Made by a program: the position numbers and the translations under genes. Positions 9,108 through 23,300 of a stretch of 64,000 nt of DNA are shown piece after piece (positions within the stretch are counted from its first letter, which is position 1; the number at the start of each line of letters is the position of its first letter). The notes beneath the pieces are model-generated. The model saw only the letters and a list, made by a program, of their open reading frames with translations. It did not search any database and had not been told where the DNA came from. The stretch covers positions 248,001 through 312,000 of the forward strand of contig JASKOT010000002.1 in the NCBI GenBank assembly GCA_032158125.1. Reading direction: 5' to 3'. This DNA is from Papiliotrema nemorosa. Lineage: Eukaryota; Basidiomycota; Tremellomycetes; Tremellales; Rhynchogastremaceae.

Positions 9108-12100
9108 ATGAGTGGTCAAGAGGGAACGAGGCAATCAGACGAACAAGTATATCATCATTATCATCTAGATTCGGATCTTCCATCCCAGCCCACGACCGCC
9201 TCTTCGGGCGCACACACCGAGGCGACACCCACCTCTGGCAGAACAACTAGACGACAGCCACGACAAGACGAACCTGTGAAAGCCGCAACTTCTGCTGCAA
9301 CGGTCTCCCCTTCAGCCGGACCCATCAGAAGATCGGCCAGACGATCTGTACATAATCACCCTTCTTCTACTTCTACTTCAGGCGACATCGATTCCAGCGC
9401 ACACGCCGAAGGCTCGAGAGTCGGTACCAAGCGCAAGGCAGCAGTACAATCAGGAGGACCCAGTATCGAGGTAGCCAATAGGTGAGTAGATTGCGCTGCC
9501 GATCTCGTTTAGTCTCGCAATTGCTAGATGACACCATCTTGATCACATATCCGCTCAGACTTCCTTGACAAAGGATGTACGGCATTCTACATCTTTCTGC
9601 CCCGTTTGCGGAGCTTCATCTCGCCCACATTATCATCCTTCATCGCGAGTCTGGCTAACCAGAGCAGAACTTCACCGGTCAAATCATCGCCACTGCGACA
9701 GGAAATCACGACTGATCGCAAAGGCAAGAAAAGAGCTGCTCGATCTCCCACTCCTCCCCGCGACGCCTCTCACACGCACGAAAGCACAGAACCGACCTCG
9801 AAACGGCCTCGGACTTCTACGGGTACCCGAGAGGAGAGATATAGTCTGAGAAGCAAGGCGGAAGGAGAATCGCAAGACACACTTCTCGCGAGCTCTTCGA
9901 AAGGCAAAGGTAGAGCTCAGGCGAAGGGCAAGACCTCACCACAAATTATGTCAAGGCGAAATAAGTGAGTTTTCGAGGCTAGTCTTTCCGCCGGGCATCG
10001 CTGATTCTAGTCCACGACGGGGTCGTGGTGGTGTTTCCACCCCTACTGAGAGAGCGAAGAAAGGGGACACTTGTCAGCATCAGGATTCGCTCGCGTCTGT
10101 GCTGACCAACAGCTACGAAGAACCTCATTGATGACCCTATGGACGAAGACAATTGGATGGACGAACCTGAGGCCTCTCGATCTCGCTTCATGGGCGATGA
10201 CAGTAACGATGATGAACATATGGAGGACTCTGGCCATGATGACGATGACGACGACAACAGCGACGAGGACATGGAGCACGATGGACCTGGAGGCGGCGGA
10301 CACATGAGCGAGTTGGCGAGACAAGCTAGAGAGTCGGGATTGCTAGACGAGGCTACCGCTAACGCGATCTTTGGCGGTGGAGGGTTCCGAGCTTTTGGCG
10401 GCATGATGTCGGGCTTGACCAACCGCTTCAAACGACTTCGTTCCGATCTTCGCTCCAAGTCATCGACAACTCGACTCTCCGCCCTACGAGAATGCAGTGA
10501 GCTTCTACTCGTTAGTAATGAAGACACTCTAGGCGGTACATTCTCTACGCAAGGCTTTGCGACGGAGTTCATAGCCATCCTCAAAGGACGACCTAATATT
10601 GACGAGAATTCCGGCGATGGAGGATCGAAAGCAGTAGCTGCGGATGAGATGGACGAGGACGCACAATTGGCGGCAGCACTGGCGATGAGCACAGGTGGAG
10701 CATTCCCAGCTGGATTCGGAGCAGACGAGGACGAGATGGAGTGTCAGCTCGTCGCATGCCGATGCCTTGCTCATCTCATGGAGGCCCTCCCTGGCTCTGG
10801 AAACACTCTTGTCCACCTGGGCGTGGTCCAAGTGCTGTGTTCAAAGCTGAACGAGATTGAATACATCGAGTTGGCAGAGCAGACTCTCAGCGTGAGTTAC
10901 CCATCGTGCTTTCTTAGGCCATCACTCACAAGCAGACCATGGAGAAAATTTCGGCAGAAGTTCCTGCTGCCGTTGTTCGAGAAGGCGGTCTTGGCGCTTT
11001 GCTCAACTTCCTCCCCTTCTTCTCCACCAATGTTCAGCGAACTGCAGTGACGGCAGCTGCCAATTGTTGCAGAAACATTTCTCCCAGCCACTTCGCTCAG
11101 ATCCGAGAGGTGTTCCCCATTTTGCGAGACACTCTCAGCCAAGCCGACCAAAGATTGGTCGAGCAAGCGACACTCGCCGTGGTACGAACGATAGAGGCCT
11201 ATCGATTCAACGCGGAACACCTCGAGGGTTTGTTGGACGTCCCTACCGTGGTAGCCGTCAACTCCCTACTCATGCCCTCCGGCGGATCTCCACTGCTCTC
11301 GCCCAATACCTACACTCAGCTACTCAAGGCGCTGACGACTTCTGCCCGAAGCTCAGCCAAAGTCGCAATTGCTTTCCTTGAAGCGGGAATGACCAACACC
11401 ATTTACCAGATTCTCACTGGCGTTTTGCCATCGTCCCATGAGGGCGACGAGGAGGGAGCGGCGGAAGGCGGCCAAGGTCTCGCGGGAGGCGTTGCAGATA
11501 TGGCTGTGTTGCAAAATTTAGCGCATCGACCTAAAGATCAGGTCGAAGAGTCGCTTGCGCTCATATGCGAGCTCCTGCCTCCCGCGTCAAAGGAGGGCGT
11601 GTTCGACTCGAGGGCCTACACCGAACGAAGCCTGAGCAAGATCAAAAAAGGTCGCAAATCCGATCGTAGTGAGAGGCCGACACGACGCAGCAATCGAGTC
11701 GCCGAGACTTCTGGACCCCCGTCCGGCTCTGGCACCCCGGACGGTAATGCTGCCGATCTTCCTGCGGAGTCCCCCGTGGCGGATCCCAGCGCCGCGGCGC
11801 AACAAGCGCTACTCAAGGCGAAGAGGGAGACCGAGATCCAGATGGAAAGGCGAATCGAGCTCTTCAAGGAACATCCTGAACTCCTGGCCAAGTTTATCAA
11901 ATCGATAGTACCCGTCTTGGTCGATGTATACGCCGCTTCGATATCCACTCGGGTGCGATCTAAAGTCCTTACCGGTCTCACCAAGGCAGTCGCCTTTGCC
12001 GAAGTAGATGCCCTTCGAGTTACACTCAAGGTATGTGTCGTGCAACCCCGTCAGAATTAATCTGACTGGTCAGACCGTCCCCATGGCTAGCTTTCTCTGC

Positions 12101-15100
12101 GCGATCATTTCATCCAAAGACCACAGCTCATTTGTGTTGAGCGCACTTCAAGTTGTCGAGCTACTGGCGACCAAGCTTCCCGATGTCTATCAGGTCTCTT
12201 TCCAGCGAGAAGGCGTAGTATTTGAGATCGAAGCGCTGGCTGCCCAAGAACTCACCACCGCAAAGGTGAACGACAAAGACGCTGTGCAAGTCAAGAGGGA
12301 GCCGGAAGAGAGCGATGCACCTATAGCTGGACCATCAACTGCGACACCTACATCCGGTCGACAGATTCCCGAGGATCTCAAGCCCATCTTGGAGGCTGCA
12401 GGCCTGCCCAGCCACTTGTCTTCCTTCCTACTCGACAATCCGGCATTCGCAACGCCTCCCTCGAACGCGCGAAAGCCCACAACAGTCGATCCAAACGATG
12501 CCAATATCGTCCGTGCGCGAGTGCTCCTCGCCAAGAAGATCTTTGAAAACCCTGACACTGAGAGTAACTCGGCGAAAGTGGTGCTTGAGGAGATCGCATC
12601 TTTGGTCAAGAGGCTCTGTTTACACGAAGCTTCCGAAGCTGAGATCCGAGATACCCTTCGAGACATCACCAAACAATTCACCTCGGTCGGACAAGCCTTG
12701 TCAAGCTTTGAACTTCTAAAGAGCGGCCTGGTCGACGGTCTCCTGGAATTTGTCGATATCGACGGAGTGGTCAGCTCTGCAGCCCGCCGAGCCATGCTGT
12801 TCGAGATCTTTGCCGATACAAGTTTGTCCAATCCAAGTCCGCTCACCTCGCTTGTGAAGAGATTACACGAATCCCTTGGACGACTAGAAGATTTCCAAGT
12901 GGAGATCGCCTTTGGTGGTCATCCAGATACTTCGGGTCGAGGCTCTGGCTCAACACTGTCTCGATCGATGCGGATCCGGCTTCAAGCAGACGAAGGGCAA
13001 GATCTTCCAAAGTCGGTATCCAACATCAGCGTGACGATCAATGCAATCGCGCCACTTCGGGCCTTGGGTGACTACCTAAGGCCTCGTCTGGCCGATCCAA
13101 ATTATGCATCCGGAGGAGCCTTAGCTAGCATGTTCTCGGCTTACACCGCAGGTCTAGCAGCAGCGAGAGCCCGGGCAGACACTGCTGGCGGATCCGGCGG
13201 TGCAGGCGGACCGTCCGCTGCATCTAGTCTGTTGACCGCTCTCAACACCTCCATCGAAGGTGGACTTGGGGGCTTGGGCGGCCTCTCCTCATCCGCGCCG
13301 GCTACGACAAATCGACCCAGACCTCCCGCCGAAGCCTCTGCTGCCACACCGACTCCAGTCACCCGTCGAAGAAGCGCTCGTCTCAGTGGACTGGGTCTAG
13401 GTGAAGCCGGTACCGGTAACGTGCCCTCTGAAGCTGGGCCAGCGGCTGCGCCGCCTGTTCCCGCGGCGCCTATCCCTGCCCCAGCTCCGGACAATGCGGG
13501 AGATTCCGGCTCTGGCTTACCGCCGTCTTCCTTGTTCCCCGGACTGCCCATGAACATGGACATGGACTTTGATGATGAAGACAATTATTCAGACGAAGAC
13601 TACGATGCAGAAGTGTTCGAAGATGAGATGGAAGAGGAACTGTCGAGACCTCAAGAAAAGGTTGTCAATATGTCGGTGGCACCGGGTAAGTGTCTGGTAA
13701 CTAAACCCTTGTTGTGGTTGATCGGTAGATGGATCTCGAGTAGAAGCCAAAACGCCGGAAGGCACACGGATCGCAACGCCCAATCAAGCTGCCGCTGCTC
13801 AAGGGGGGGTTTCAAGTGGATCATCCACCGATGGTCCACCTCGGACCGGCTCGTATGCCGGTGCGGTGAAGGCTGCACCGACCGATTTCCACATCGAATT
13901 TAGCATCAATGGCACGGTCGTCGAGCCCAATGAGACTATCTACGGAGCTGCCCACAAGTTTTCCCCTTCGGGTGCCTCTTCAGGGCTTTATGGATCGGCC
14001 ATCACTTTCAAGTACAAGAAGGTAGACGGCCCTCGACCCACCGTTCAAGCTGCTTATGATGCACCCTCGCCTGCTTCGGTCGCGTCCACGATGCCAGCAG
14101 CACTCGACCCCACTTCCCCTACTTTCAAGATCCTTCGATTATTGCGGGTCATCCATACCCTTTCGACGGATGCGGTCGACTCTAATATCGACGAGAATAT
14201 CTTTGTCAACAACAAGCTCACGGCAAAGTTGACCCGGCAACTGGAAGAAACCATGATCCTCGCCAGTGGCTGTCTCCCAGGATGGGCAGAAGAGTTGCCC
14301 AAGCACTTTTCATTCCTCTTCCCCTTTGAGGCGAGATATGCCTTCCTCCAATCCACCTCATTCGGGTACCATCGACTGCTCGCAAAGGCCTCGACGTCCC
14401 AGACTAGTCGGACGGGACGAAACCGCGACGATATTTCTCACTTGGCCCGAATGACCCGACAGAAAGTCCGAATCTCGCGAGCTCAACTACTTGAATCCGC
14501 TGCCAAGGTGCTCGAGCTGTATGGAACATCCGACGCGATCCTCGAAGTCGAGTACTTTGACGAGATTGGGACGGGTCTTGGACCGACTTTGGAGTTCTAC
14601 TCGATCGCCTCGAAGGAGTTTGCTAGAAGGGCTCTCAAGATCTGGAGAGACGATGACGAGTCGAAAGAGGGGGCGTATGTTTTCCACCCCAAGGGTCTAT
14701 TCCCTGCACCCATCAAAGCAGATGATGCTTCCGCCAGGTATATTGTCTATTCTTCGATGGTCAGCTTGGGCTGACTCGACTCGTAGTGCACGGCTTGCTT
14801 GGTACAAGACCCTCGGAACCTTCATTGGTCGAGCTCTCTTGGATGGCCGTATCATCGACGTCAACCTCAACAAGGTATACCTGAAGCTCATTCTGGGCGG
14901 TACAGTCAAGAAGACGATTGCCAATCTCAAGCTGGTCGACGCGGAGCTCGCTAGATCCCTTGAACGACTTCAAAGTTACTTGCAAACACGAAAAGAGATC
15001 GAAGCTCTTCAGCTCCCGCCTGGAGCTCGACGAAACAAGTTGATGCAACTCACGGTATCTGGAGCGAAGCTGGCGGATCTTTCCCTGGACTTCACTCTCC

Positions 15101-15831
15101 CTGGTTACAACATCGAGCTCAAGCCGGGAGGAGCGCATATTGACGTTGACGATCACAATCTAGAGGAATACCTCGAGAAAGTTCTGGATCTTACTCTTGG
15201 TTCGGGTATCGCACCTCAAGTCAAGGCCTTCCGGGAGGGTTTCTCGATGTTGTTCTCGGTCGAAGACATGGATATCTTTTCACCTAGCGAGCTTGGCTTA
15301 TTGTTCGGAAATGCCGAGGAGGACTGGTCGCGAGAGAGTGAGTCCTCATGCCCATACCCGGAATCTTATGCTGATGAAAAGCGTTGGAGCATGCGATCAA
15401 AGCGGACCATGGGTACAACCTGGACAGTCGAACGGTGCAAAATCTTGTCGAGGTCATGTCAGAATATACCAAGGAAGAACGACGGCAGTTCCTCCAATTG
15501 TATGTTGCAATGCTTTGCTTCGCATCGTTTGACCGAACGCTGATGAACAGCATCACGGGAGCACCCAAGCTGCCTATTGGAGGATTTAGAGGATTGAATC
15601 CGCAATTTACGGTTGTTCGGAAACCTCACGAGCACCCCTTCCGAGCAGACGACTATCTTCCTTCCGTGATGACTTGCGCCCAGGTGAGTTCCCTTCCATG
15701 CGTGACCTTTGCCGAGGCACGGCTGACAATTGCAGTACTTGAAGCTCCCCGACTACTCTTCAAAGCAAGTGTTGACCGCTCAACTGTCTCGAGCTATGTT
15801 AGACGGCGGTGGATCGTTCCACTTGTCGTAG
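9108..15831 (+). CDS. UFD4: HECT E3 ubiquitin ligase, Ufd4/TRIP12 type
   Basis: A very large ligase, roughly 2,000 residues, that in yeast ubiquitinates N-degron and ubiquitin-fusion substrates. The N-terminus is Ser/Thr/Arg-rich and disordered (to about 10,100), then Asp/Glu-rich, then armadillo-like helical repeats (from about 10,300 to 12,900) including LVACRCLAHLMEALPGSG. A low-complexity Gly/Ala/Pro stretch and an acidic patch at about 13,560-13,640 follow. The HECT domain runs from about 14,480 (ILEVEYFDEIGTGLGPTLEFYS) to the end. It contains ITGAPKLPIGGF and the catalytic Cys in MTCAQ-YLKLPDYSS near 15,675, with an intron just after it. About ten introns. The short last exon ends at the TAG at 15,829-15,831. 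Confidence 0.93.
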
Positions 15832-16204
15832 AATGGAAGCGCGCACGGAATCTTAGAAGGTTTATGACATTTCTCCCAACATACATGTATTCGTAAAATA
15901 GAGACTGAGGATTCTTCTTCTTTCCACTTACCATAGCGCATGTGCATGTAGGATTAGATCACGATTGCAAAGGCAACATGCCCTCTTCGCCAACAGCGGA
16001 GAATCATTGCCTCCAGCAGTACGCGACATGCACATCCGCGGTCTGGCGTCTTCTTGTCAAGACTGACGCAACCCGCAAGGGCAAGGGCGAATCAGATGGG
16101 CTCAAGAGATGACATCGAGTCCCCCGCTATCTACAATGATAGCTCTCTACAACAAGATGTACCCCCACAATGATATCCATCGGCTACGCTCCTCCGGTCC
16201 GCAC
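15832..16204. other. Convergent 3' flanks of UFD4 and the Med25-like gene
   Basis: A 373-base interval between two stop codons. It should hold both 3' UTRs and polyadenylation signals. I see no coding, RNA or repeat feature in it. Confidence 0.6.
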
Positions 16205-19200
16205 CTATTGTTGCTGCATATACTGCCCCTGCATCCCCATACTGCCCATCGCATTATAGCCCATCCCCTGCTGACCTTGACCTTGACTTTGTCCCTGTCC
16301 TTGTCCTTGTTGTATCCCCATCGGCATGTTCATCCCATACTGACCACTTTGCATCTGCTGGCCATAGCCTTGTTGTCCCTGCATGGCCATCTGGTTCTGC
16401 ATGCCCAATTGGTTCATCATGGCCGGGTTGAACTGTCCCATTTGCGCCATCTGAGCCATCTGGCTCATTTGACCCATTTGTCCCAAGCCATTGTTCTGTT
16501 GGGACAAATCGGACATTTGCTGCGGAGGCGGCATTTGGGGAAGCTGTGGATTCTGTTGACGCTGCTGATGCTGCTGTTGTTGCTGTTGCTGCTGCTGTTG
16601 AACCTGTTGTTGTCGCTGCTGGGCGGCTTGTTGTTGAAGCTGCTGCTGAATCTGTTGCTGAGCCGCTTTATTATTCGAGGTCGCTTCGGCATTCTTGATC
16701 ACCGCTATGATCTGCGATAGCTGATCCTGGTTGATCCCTTTAATCTCTGCGTGCGAAGGAAGTTTGATGTCGTATTTGCGAGCAGACTCGAGCAATTTGG
16801 CATACGCCCGACCATCGATCTGTACCGCCTGACTCTGAGCTCTCCCGGCATTCTGTTGTCCGTGTTGGGACATCGTAGGGAGTGGCTGATTTTGTGACTG
16901 TGTGGATGTCATTTGCCCAGCAAAGTGATTGAGAGCGTCCATGGCCTGTTGTCGGTTCACGGGAGGTTGGCCATACTGGAAGCCCTGCTGAACTTGGCTC
17001 TGCGGTTGAGCCATTTGCTGTTGCTGCTGGGGCTGCTGTTGCTGTTGATATTGCTGGACAGACTGCGGCTGCGATTGCTGGTAGTTGAGCTGTTGCTGCT
17101 GAATCGCCTGCTGCTGCTGCAATTGTTGGCTGTATTGTTGTTGATAGCTCTGGCCTTGCAGCTTCTGCTGCGCTTGCGCCTGGGCTTGCGCAACAGCTTG
17201 GACTTGAGCCTGGGCTTGGGCCTGGGCTTGAGCAGCTGCCGCCGCCGCTTGTCGCTGCTGAAGCTGCTGCTGCTGTTGTTGTGATGGTTGTTGAGCCCTT
17301 TGCGAGCTCTGTCGAGCGGCCTGAATCTGTTGAACCTGTTGAGGAGTCATGCCGGCCGGTAGCTGTGGCAGGGCTGCCATTGTTTGGTGAGGTGGCTGTT
17401 GGAACGAAGGCTGCTGCAAAACTTGTTGTTGCTGAATTTGCTGCTGATTCGGTTGTTGCGTCGTCTGCGGTTGCTGCGGCTGGGATTGAACTCCTGCGAG
17501 CTGGGTCCGCGCTTGCACAGGCAGCGGCGCCTCCTGGTTGATCAGCCCTGACATCCCTAATGGATTTTTGTGACCCACAACGCAGACAAGTCCCATGAGT
17601 CGGGGTCCATTGCCGCTGGTGGAGGACGTGGTGAACAACAGGATGCCGCGATCGGAGGTGCCAAATTGTATCACAGCCATATTGCTCTTTGCTCCGAGGT
17701 TGAACACAAACTGCTGGTATCGCTGAGCGTTCGAGCCTTCACCTGTGGAGGCAGCACTGAAAAGGATCACGGGGAGAGTGTGTGCGCGTTGGTATGCGTG
17801 CAAATCAGCCGTTGCCATCTGAGTCATGTGTGCGATTTTGCAATCTGATATCAGTTGACCGCAATCAGATGCCGTCAACTCACCGGCTGGCCAATGCTCT
17901 AGCTGGTAGTTGCTTCCTGCAGACATGTTGAATGGATACGCGTCGACAAGCATAGCATCTGTCATTATGAGCAAAGAACCACGGCCAGATCGGAAAGATC
18001 ACGCACAAATATTGTTTGGCGCGAGATTTAACACTAGACTGCCGGTCCACAGCTTTTCCGGCTTGGGCTGTTGTTGCCGCTGCATCTGCTGTGGTTGTTG
18101 TGGTGGTGGCTGCATCTGTTGAGGTTGCTGCACCTGTGGCTGCTGTATTTGTTGGTTCTGGTGTTGAGGCTGAGGCGGCGCTTGCTGGTGTTCGCTTCGA
18201 TCAGGTAGAATTTGTGCCTGGGGAATCTGAGGCGTCTGCTGATTCCGTTGGGGCTGCTGCTGCGGCATTTGATTTTGCTGCAGCTGCTGTTGATGTTGCT
18301 GCAGCTGTTGTTGCTGTTGCTGTTGCTGTTCCTGTTGTTGTTGCTGTTGCCTCTGCTGATATATTTGCTGCATCTGCTGCAATTGCTGAGGAGTAGCCTG
18401 TGGCGGTTGGGCTTGTGGTTGAGACGGTTGTGCCGGTTGTTGTTGTAGCACATTATTGCCCATTCCCGCACCGTTGTGTCCCTGCCCATATCCAGGTTGT
18501 TGCTGTACCGTTTGTTGCTGCCGAACCGCTTGTTGCACCATCTGGTCCATGTTCGGTGCTAACGCTTCTCCCGTCCCATTCGTTCCGCCAGGCGGACCAG
18601 ACGAGCTTTGTCCACCAGCCTGAGAAGCTGCCGCAGCTTGTTGAGCATTTCGCATTTGAGCCTGCTGCTGTTGCAACATGACCATTTGCTTGAATTGTTG
18701 CAATGCGGGATTGGTGAGATCGAGATGGCCATTCTTGGCTGCTGTCATGATATTCTGCAGGACATTCTGGTCGATAGTCGGCTTGCCGTTCTGGTTGGAT
18801 GTATTGGAGGCTCGCGATGCCTGAGAGTAGATGGCTCGAAGCGCTTGCTGTTGGGCAAGCAGCTGGTTCTTGTTGGCATCCGTGGTCTGCAATACTGCCG
18901 CATTCGGCGTGGGTGCGCTAAGAGTGGGAGTATCATTTGTGCCGGCTGGAGGAGATGGGGCTGATGGTCAAATGGGATAGGACCTTCATGGGCTGAGACT
19001 CACCCTTGTCTATAGTAAATCCGACAAGGTGTATTTGATACTCCTGCGGCAAGGAGAACCATACATCATCAGCCTGATCGTCTCCAGCCTGGTATGTCAG
19101 CTTTATACAAGGGCATGACAGGTGACTGACATGATTGACGAGCTTCCCCAGTGGGTTCGGCTTTCCGAAATCATTATAGCCAGGTCGAGTCCAGGTCAAT

Positions 19201-19991
19201 TTTGAGCACAGGATGCCAGCGCGTTTTACTCTGTCAGACAAGCGCTCCCACGATGTCTCATCGTAGGATGCGCGACGTCCATTGGATTCTAGTTGATCCA
19301 GATGCTGGCTGGATGATCCAGTCACAACAATGAGATTGCGATGTTGCGATGAAGATACCGTCGAGGACATGAAGGGGGGCGTGTATACAGTCTGCAGAAC
19401 CGATTGGCCCGGGCTCGGGGTAATGTTCGACCAAGATGTTGGCGGAGATCGCGGGACCATAGAATACGTCGAGGACTCGAGCATCTATGCATCAGTGTGG
19501 TCTAAAAATTCCTCGTACCTCGACACCGACGATGAGGCCGTTCAAGAGGTAGTTGACCTCGCCCTTCTCATTCACAATAGCCTCTCCCTTTCCGAACCCA
19601 GGCCACTCCAGGTCTTTCACCAGTCCTGAACCATCTCTAGGGAATTTGGCTGCCAATCTAGGAAGTGATGTCAGGAACGTATTCGGAGACGTGAATTCCT
19701 CAATATGTTGTTGCTTTCTCGAACAGACCGTCGCCGGAGAAGCGGTTATCACCACGGACAGTCGCAACTGAGCGTCAGCACGATCGTGGGGCCAGGACGA
19801 ATCCTCACATCGTCCTTCCCTTGAGTTTTCTCCATGAGCCTCTGGACAATTTTATGGATGACTCCATCTTGCTCGATGAGCTTGACGTAGCTTTCCTTGG
19901 GCAAAGTGGCCGAATCAAAAACAAAGGTGTTGAGGTGATAATTGCGCCTGGTTGGCGTGGACCCCGAAGCTTCGGGTTGTTCCGTTGACAT
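16205..19991 (-). CDS. MED25: Glutamine-rich Mediator subunit 25-like protein (vWA-like + Q-rich + ACID/PTOV-like)
   Basis: A protein of roughly 1,100 residues. The N-terminal part (19991 to about 18,950) resembles the Med25 von Willebrand A domain: LRLSVVITASPATV, YLLNGLIVGVE, then RNLIVVTGSSSQHL and VKRAGILCSKLTW. A glutamine-dominated stretch follows (about 18,900-18,090). Next is a segment resembling the ACID/PTOV domain, starting LWTGSLVLNLAPNN and passing QLEHWPA, FVFNLGAKSNMAVIQFG and RLMGLVCVVGH. A second long Q-rich tail reaches the TAG at 16,205. Med25 uses vWA to dock on Mediator and ACID to bind activators. The similarity is in pattern and spacing, not strong identity, so another Q-rich coactivator is possible. 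An in-frame upstream ATG exists at 20,084. Confidence 0.6.
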
Positions 19992-20322
19992 GTCGCAGTC
20001 AGAGTCTTGCAAAACCGGCCAAGCCAAAGTCAAGCTGTATGCAACAAAGCAAGATGTGCGTGGTGGAGAGGTGGGAGGAGACAATGTGAAGATGGACGAG
20101 TAAGGGGGTGGAGGGCCCCACCTTTCTATGGAGAATGGGGATGATCAATGGCCAATGGTCGAGGGACGCGTTGGACCACCCCCTTTGTGCAACCATCCAA
20201 GCTTCCCGAACGTCTTTGATCCAGTCGAGCATGACCGTGAGCGAGGTCTGAGTCGTTTGGGAGCAGCAGCGTAGAGATATTGCTTGCGAGATCATCTCAG
20301 AGGGTTCCGCCTTGATTGCATC
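19992..20322. promoter_or_regulatory. Divergent promoter, Med25-like gene and VAC14
   Basis: This 331-base region lies between two divergent start codons. It is open in the frame upstream of the Med25-like ATG, so that protein could start about 31 residues earlier at 20,084. No clear motif or RNA gene is seen. Confidence 0.5.
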
Positions 20323-23300
20323 ATGGGTGAGTGCCGTGATACTGGTATTGTCGCATCAAAGCTAAATGTCCCAGAGCCTACAATATTAAGGGGTGAGCGT
20401 ACACCAGAATCCTGGTAGATCGTGCTAACTCATCCCACAGGGCTTAATGACAAGCTGTAAGCTTCACGCTTGCTCCTACGACGCCATAGATTGACGTTGT
20501 AGCTATGACCGCCGGAAGGCTGCGGCTGTCGAGCTGGAGAAGTCAGTGTCGATCCCTTGCAGTCCACCACCGTGCCCAGTCAGACTTGCTCGGAGCTGAT
20601 GTTAGGCTTGTCTTGTCGTCGGACATGACGAGGATCACTCAAATCATTGATCAGTTGTGCGGGATGTTTACCTCGACCACCACCGCCTTGCACTCGAGAA
20701 ATGGAGGTATGTCCATAGACCGAAATCAGGATGAAGCTCACAAGCTAGGTCTGATAGGTCTAGCAGCGACGGCTATAGCCTTGGGACAGGATTTCTCGCC
20801 ATTCTTGGGCACTATCATACCGCCGATTCTGTCGTGTTTCCAAGATCCAGAGAGCCGATTGCGATATCACGCGTGTGAATCTCTGTACAACATGTCGGTC
20901 GAGCAAGACTTCAAGCAGGAAACAGGCTGATGACCCAGTGCAAAAGTCAGTAAAGGAGAAATTCTGGTACATTTCAATGAGATCTTCGATGCGCTGAGCA
21001 AGGTAAGTTCACCACGGAATGACTCGGCTAACAGCTAGCTATCATCCGATTCTGAAGCTTCGGTCAAGAATGGAGCGGAACTCCTCGATCGTCTCATGAA
21101 AGACATAGTCGCGGAAGCTGCTCCTAACTACATTTCTGTCTACCCAGCGAACACAAATCCCAGTATTTCACATGTAGGGAAAGAAGGCGTCTCTGAAGTC
21201 GAGGGAGACCCAGACGATGGCGAGCAAATCGAAGAGGACAAGCGTGCTTTCTCGCTCGCTCGGTTCATACCTCTTCTATCGGAACGGGTGTATGTCATTT
21301 CGCCTTACACCCGGATGCACCTTGTCTCATGGTTGATGGTATTGGATTCGGTGCCAGATCTGGAGTTGGTAGCGTGGCTACCTGATTTTCTCGATGGGCT
21401 TCTGTGAGTCTCAAAGTGTGACCGCATCGACGCTGGCTGACCATCAGTAAATACCTAGCCGATCAGAATGTTGATGTCCGCCTAGCGACAGAGAACGTGT
21501 TGGCGGAATTTTTGCGAGAGATCAAGTACATCGCAAACGTTCAGGAGAAACACGCCGAAGCAGACCGACAGCGCCGAGAGTCACGAGCATTGAGACATAA
21601 AGGAAGCAAGACGACTATGGATTCGACAATTACGGATGGCGAATCTGCTATAGTAGAGGACGAGGACGATGCCGAGACGCCCACTGAGGGAGTCTCGATC
21701 AGCCAACCCGAGATCGAGGACAACGAGTGGGAAGGCGAAGGCTCAGGAGCATGGGTTCCGGGACAAGGCGTCTTCGTAGATCACGCAGCGATCATGGACA
21801 TTATAATACAGCATCTTTCCTATCCTGGTTTGTGTCTCTTTACCGCTCTCTTTGGATCAGGAGCTAATTCTTAGACGAGCTTGTCCAGTCGACGGCTATG
21901 GAGTGGATTTTGACTTTCCTAGAATTTGCCCAGAACACAGTGGTAGCATTCACGCCAAGGATCGTGCCAGCGATCCTACCGAATCTCGCATCACAGCAGT
22001 GAGTCTGAGTACCGCTGTGGTCTCACTCGCGACTTATATATAGTCGACACATCAAGCTTGCCGCCCACGAGACCAATGGAAACCTGTATCGGGTGATCCA
22101 GTCCCTCCCCCTGCAGGTGCAACAACCTCTGCCTGCCTCTACCTCGAGTGCAATTACCATACAACCTTCCACAGCTGGAGCAGTCCCGCCTCCCACGGCA
22201 ACTCACGTCGGCTCTCCCCCAGCATCACTCACCAACCCTTCTGCACCACCTCCTCCTTCGACGATTCGCAAAGACTTTGCTTCGATTGACTTGACGGATA
22301 GCTCTACGCAGAAAATCGCCGTGACAGATCCATTGGACATCTCTACCGTGACCTCTCCGCCCCATACTTCCAAGCCATCAACATCGTCAATCTCCGCAGT
22401 GCCCGCCTCTCTATCCGCCAGTAATGTCTCTGCGATGAAGATTAAACCCACGCAGCCGGTAGCCGTGTCTGAACCCGTCACGCCGATCACCACTGAATGT
22501 CCATCTTCCTCCAAGAACCGCTCCAGACCCGCTTCTCCCGGCTCGCAACCCGGCCCAATGAGCCCTGGTGCGGAGACGTCGGGAGATGATGATCCATTTG
22601 ATGTCAGGGAGACCGTCAACGTCTTGACCTTGCAATTCCTCAGCGATCACGCAGAGACAAGAATCGCCGCGCTAGAGTGGCTGTTGATGCTGCATCTCAA
22701 AGCGCCCACAAAGGTAAGTGTGACGCGGGGCACATGGCAGCTTTTGCTGAAACCCGCAGATTTTGTCCAGAGACAGTGGCACTTTCCCTGCACTGCTGAA
22801 GACTTTATCCGATCCTTCCGAAGATGTGAGCTTTGGCTGCTCGAGTCCAGCTGACACCCAGGTGGTCAAACACGACTTGCAGCTACTGGCGCAGATTTCT
22901 GCATCGTCGGAAGACTTTTACTTCACGAGCTTTATGAAGAATGTCCTCGAGCTATTCTCCACGGATCGCCGGCTGCTGGAAACAAGAGGAAGCTTGATTA
23001 TCCGGCAACTATGTCTCCATCTCAATGCCGAAAGGATTTTCAGGACGATAGCTGAGATCCTGGAAAAAGACGACGATCTGGAATTCGCGAGCATGATGGT
23101 GGTCAAACTGAATATGATTTTGATTACTTCGCCTGAATTGGCCGACTTTAGGCGAAGGCTGAAGCACCTAGACTCAAAGGTGAGCACATGCAGTTCTGGC
23201 GATTGTCAACAGTGCTGATACTCAGGACGGACAGATGTTATTCTCATCGTTGTATCGATCGTGGTGTCATAATGCCGTTGCAGTGTTTGCCTTGTGTCTC

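Noticed and set aside
16109..18681. Leu/Val/Ala-rich plus-strand open frames opposite the Med25-like gene
   Set aside because: They are the complement of CAG/CAA-rich glutamine codons and have no family resemblance.
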